This document shows, in pieces, positions 6,165-7,076 of a stretch of DNA of 7,076 bases (position 1 is the stretch's first letter; every line of letters begins with the position of its first letter). The position numbers and the translations under genes were made by a program. The notes beneath the pieces are model-generated. The model searched no databases, was not told the DNA's origin, and saw only the letters and a program-made list of their open reading frames with translations. This DNA is from Cyanobacteria bacterium HKST-UBA02. GTDB lineage: Bacteria > Cyanobacteriota > Vampirovibrionia > Obscuribacterales > Obscuribacteraceae. The stretch spans positions 1 to 7,076 of the forward strand of contig JAGQHH010000107.1 in NCBI GenBank assembly GCA_020431945.1, written 5' to 3'.

Positions 6165-7076
6165 TCACCGGGAGAGGCGAGCGGCCTTCTTGCGATCCGC
6201 CGCAGCGAGCCCTTTCTTTCCGAGCTTGTCATACACCATAGCGCGCTTCCTGTAAGTGTCGGGGCTCTCGTCTATATCGAATTCGATGGCCCGGGTGTAG
6301 TCGGTGAGAGCGCGCTGGTACTGCCCGGTCTCGCGATAGCAGTCGGCCCGTCCCCGGTAAGCATCGGCATTGCCTTTTCCCAGAGAGATGATCTTGCTGT
6401 ACTGATCGATGGATTTCTCGGGCTCGCCCAGATCCCTGAGCGCTTTCGCGTATTTGAAACGAAAACCCATATTGTCCGAGACCCGCACCATCCTCTCGTA
6501 ATAGTCGATGGCTTCTTGCTTGCGCCCCAGGGCGCCCAGGGTGTTGGCTACGAAGAAGAGCTCACGGCCGCCCGATGGATTGAACTCGAGACTCTTCTCG
6601 TAGTCGGTCAGAGCGCTCTTGTAATCTTTGAGATAGTATTCGAGATTGCCCCGGTAGGCGTAGCCGAAAGCATTGCCGGGATGAGACTTGATATAGGTGT
6701 TGTAGGCAGCCAGGGCCTCCTTGTTCTTCCTGGCCGTCTCGAGGGCGATGGCTCGGGACAGAGGATTGTTCTTCAAGACTTTTCTGTACTCTTCTCTGCT
6801 TTTTCCGGCTTTCATATAAAGGGGACGTAGATCGAGCAGAATCGCATCCCCCAGCGGATCGAGAGCCAGGGCTTGCTCCATGTCCTTGATGGCGCCCGGA
6901 ACATCCCCGGACATTTTCCTGCATTCGGCCCGCCATTCATAGGCTTGTTTGAGCTCCGGGTTGAGGGTCAGGGCTTTGTCGAGGTCGGTGATAGCTTCTC
7001 TGACTCTCCTCTTGCTCAGCCAGGCTTCGGCTCGCTTGACATAGACTATGGGAGGACAGCTCTTCTTCTTGCTGCT
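6165..7076 (-). CDS. Tetratricopeptide-repeat (TPR) protein, N-terminus beyond the window
   Basis: The reading frame is open from the right window edge to TGA at 6167-6165, giving 303 visible residues. An internal ATG at 6914 is not the start, because TPR sequence continues above it. About eight 34-residue helical repeats can be read, beginning near visible residues 9, 43, 77 (degenerate), 103, 135, 169, 203, 237 and a short last one near 271. Typical unit signatures are AITDLDKALTLNP, ALTDYEKSLEFNP, AIDYYERMVRVS and ALTDYTRAIEFD. TPR arrays bind protein partners; no enzyme domain is visible and the partner is unknown. The protein ends soon after the last repeat with a basic KKGLAAADRKKAARLSR tail. 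Whether it carries a signal peptide or another domain at its N-terminus cannot be seen. The acidic-protein gene lies just downstream on the same strand. Confidence 0.92.
   Translation of the reverse strand, partial: SSKKKSCPPIVYVKRAEAWLSKRRVREAITDLDKALTLNPELKQAYEWRAECRKMSGDVPGAIKDMEQALALDPLGDAILLDLRPLYMKAGKSREEYRKVLKNNPLSRAIALETARKNKEALAAYNTYIKSHPGNAFGYAYRGNLEYYLKDYKSALTDYEKSLEFNPSGGRELFFVANTLGALGRKQEAIDYYERMVRVSDNMGFRFKYAKALRDLGEPEKSIDQYSKIISLGKGNADAYRGRADCYRETGQYQRALTDYTRAIEFDIDESPDTYRKRAMVYDKLGKKGLAAADRKKAARLSR

Noticed and set aside
6108..6167. The TPR and acidic-protein genes share a frame, which raised the idea of one gene split by a stop.
   Set aside because: Three in-frame stops occur (TGA at 6167-6165, then TAG and TGA before the ATG). 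The two products have unrelated character, so they are separate genes.
5379..6830. A 483-codon open frame on the plus strand antisense to both the acidic-protein and TPR genes.
   Set aside because: It is codon-aligned with the two minus-strand genes, which happen to share one frame and rarely use TTA, CTA or TCA codons, so antisense stops are absent. Its translation is the hydrophobic pattern expected opposite acidic and TPR coding DNA. The two minus-strand genes have clear protein character.
1..7076. The cyanobacterial HIP1 octamer GCGATCGC as a lineage marker.
   Set aside because: I scanned for it by eye and found only partial matches such as GATCGC, so it gives no support for a HIP1-rich cyanobacterium.

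Overview
The window is an ordinary-looking stretch of bacterial chromosome. It holds six protein-coding genes packed on both strands, one cut off at each edge. I see no rRNA, tRNA, CRISPR array, insertion sequence or phage gene. Composition is moderately GC-rich throughout and no gene stands out as foreign. A lipobox-bearing lipoprotein with a very long beta-rich body and an inner-membrane transporter of the drug/metabolite superfamily suggest a diderm bacterium. The receiver-domain style (phosphoacceptor motif DWTLPDDSG) reminds me of Obscuribacterales (non-photosynthetic Cyanobacteriota). That is a memory-based guess of low confidence; the sequence does not prove a lineage.

Layout from left to right: (1) positions 1-382, minus strand, the receiver domain of a response regulator, cut by the window edge. 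(2) 383-542, a divergent intergenic region with a candidate promoter for the regulator, a GC-rich hairpin in its leader, a 10-base tandem duplication across its start codon, and a 6+6 inverted repeat ahead of the next gene. (3) 543-1457, plus strand, an EamA/DMT-type transporter. (4) 1326-2246, minus strand, a DUF817 membrane protein whose 3' end runs 132 bases into the transporter gene. (5) 2247-2367, a divergent promoter region with a consensus TTGACA and three copies of CTGTTA. (6) 2368-3087, plus strand, a DUF1028 protein (putative Ntn-type hydrolase), followed after a single base by (7) 3089-5293, a 734-residue predicted lipoprotein of unknown function. (8) 5304-6107, minus strand, a 267-residue acidic protein of unknown function. 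(9) 6165-7076, minus strand, a TPR protein whose N-terminus lies outside the window.

The DUF1028 and lipoprotein genes almost certainly share a transcript. The TPR and acidic-protein genes are also consecutive on one strand and may be co-transcribed. The response regulator diverges from the transporter, so it might control it, but nothing in the sequence proves this. I found no recognisable defence, secretion or biosynthetic system. The most original material is the DUF1028-lipoprotein pair, the unassigned lipoprotein itself, the long convergent overlap between the transporter and DUF817 genes, and the regulatory structure in the two divergent intergenic regions.
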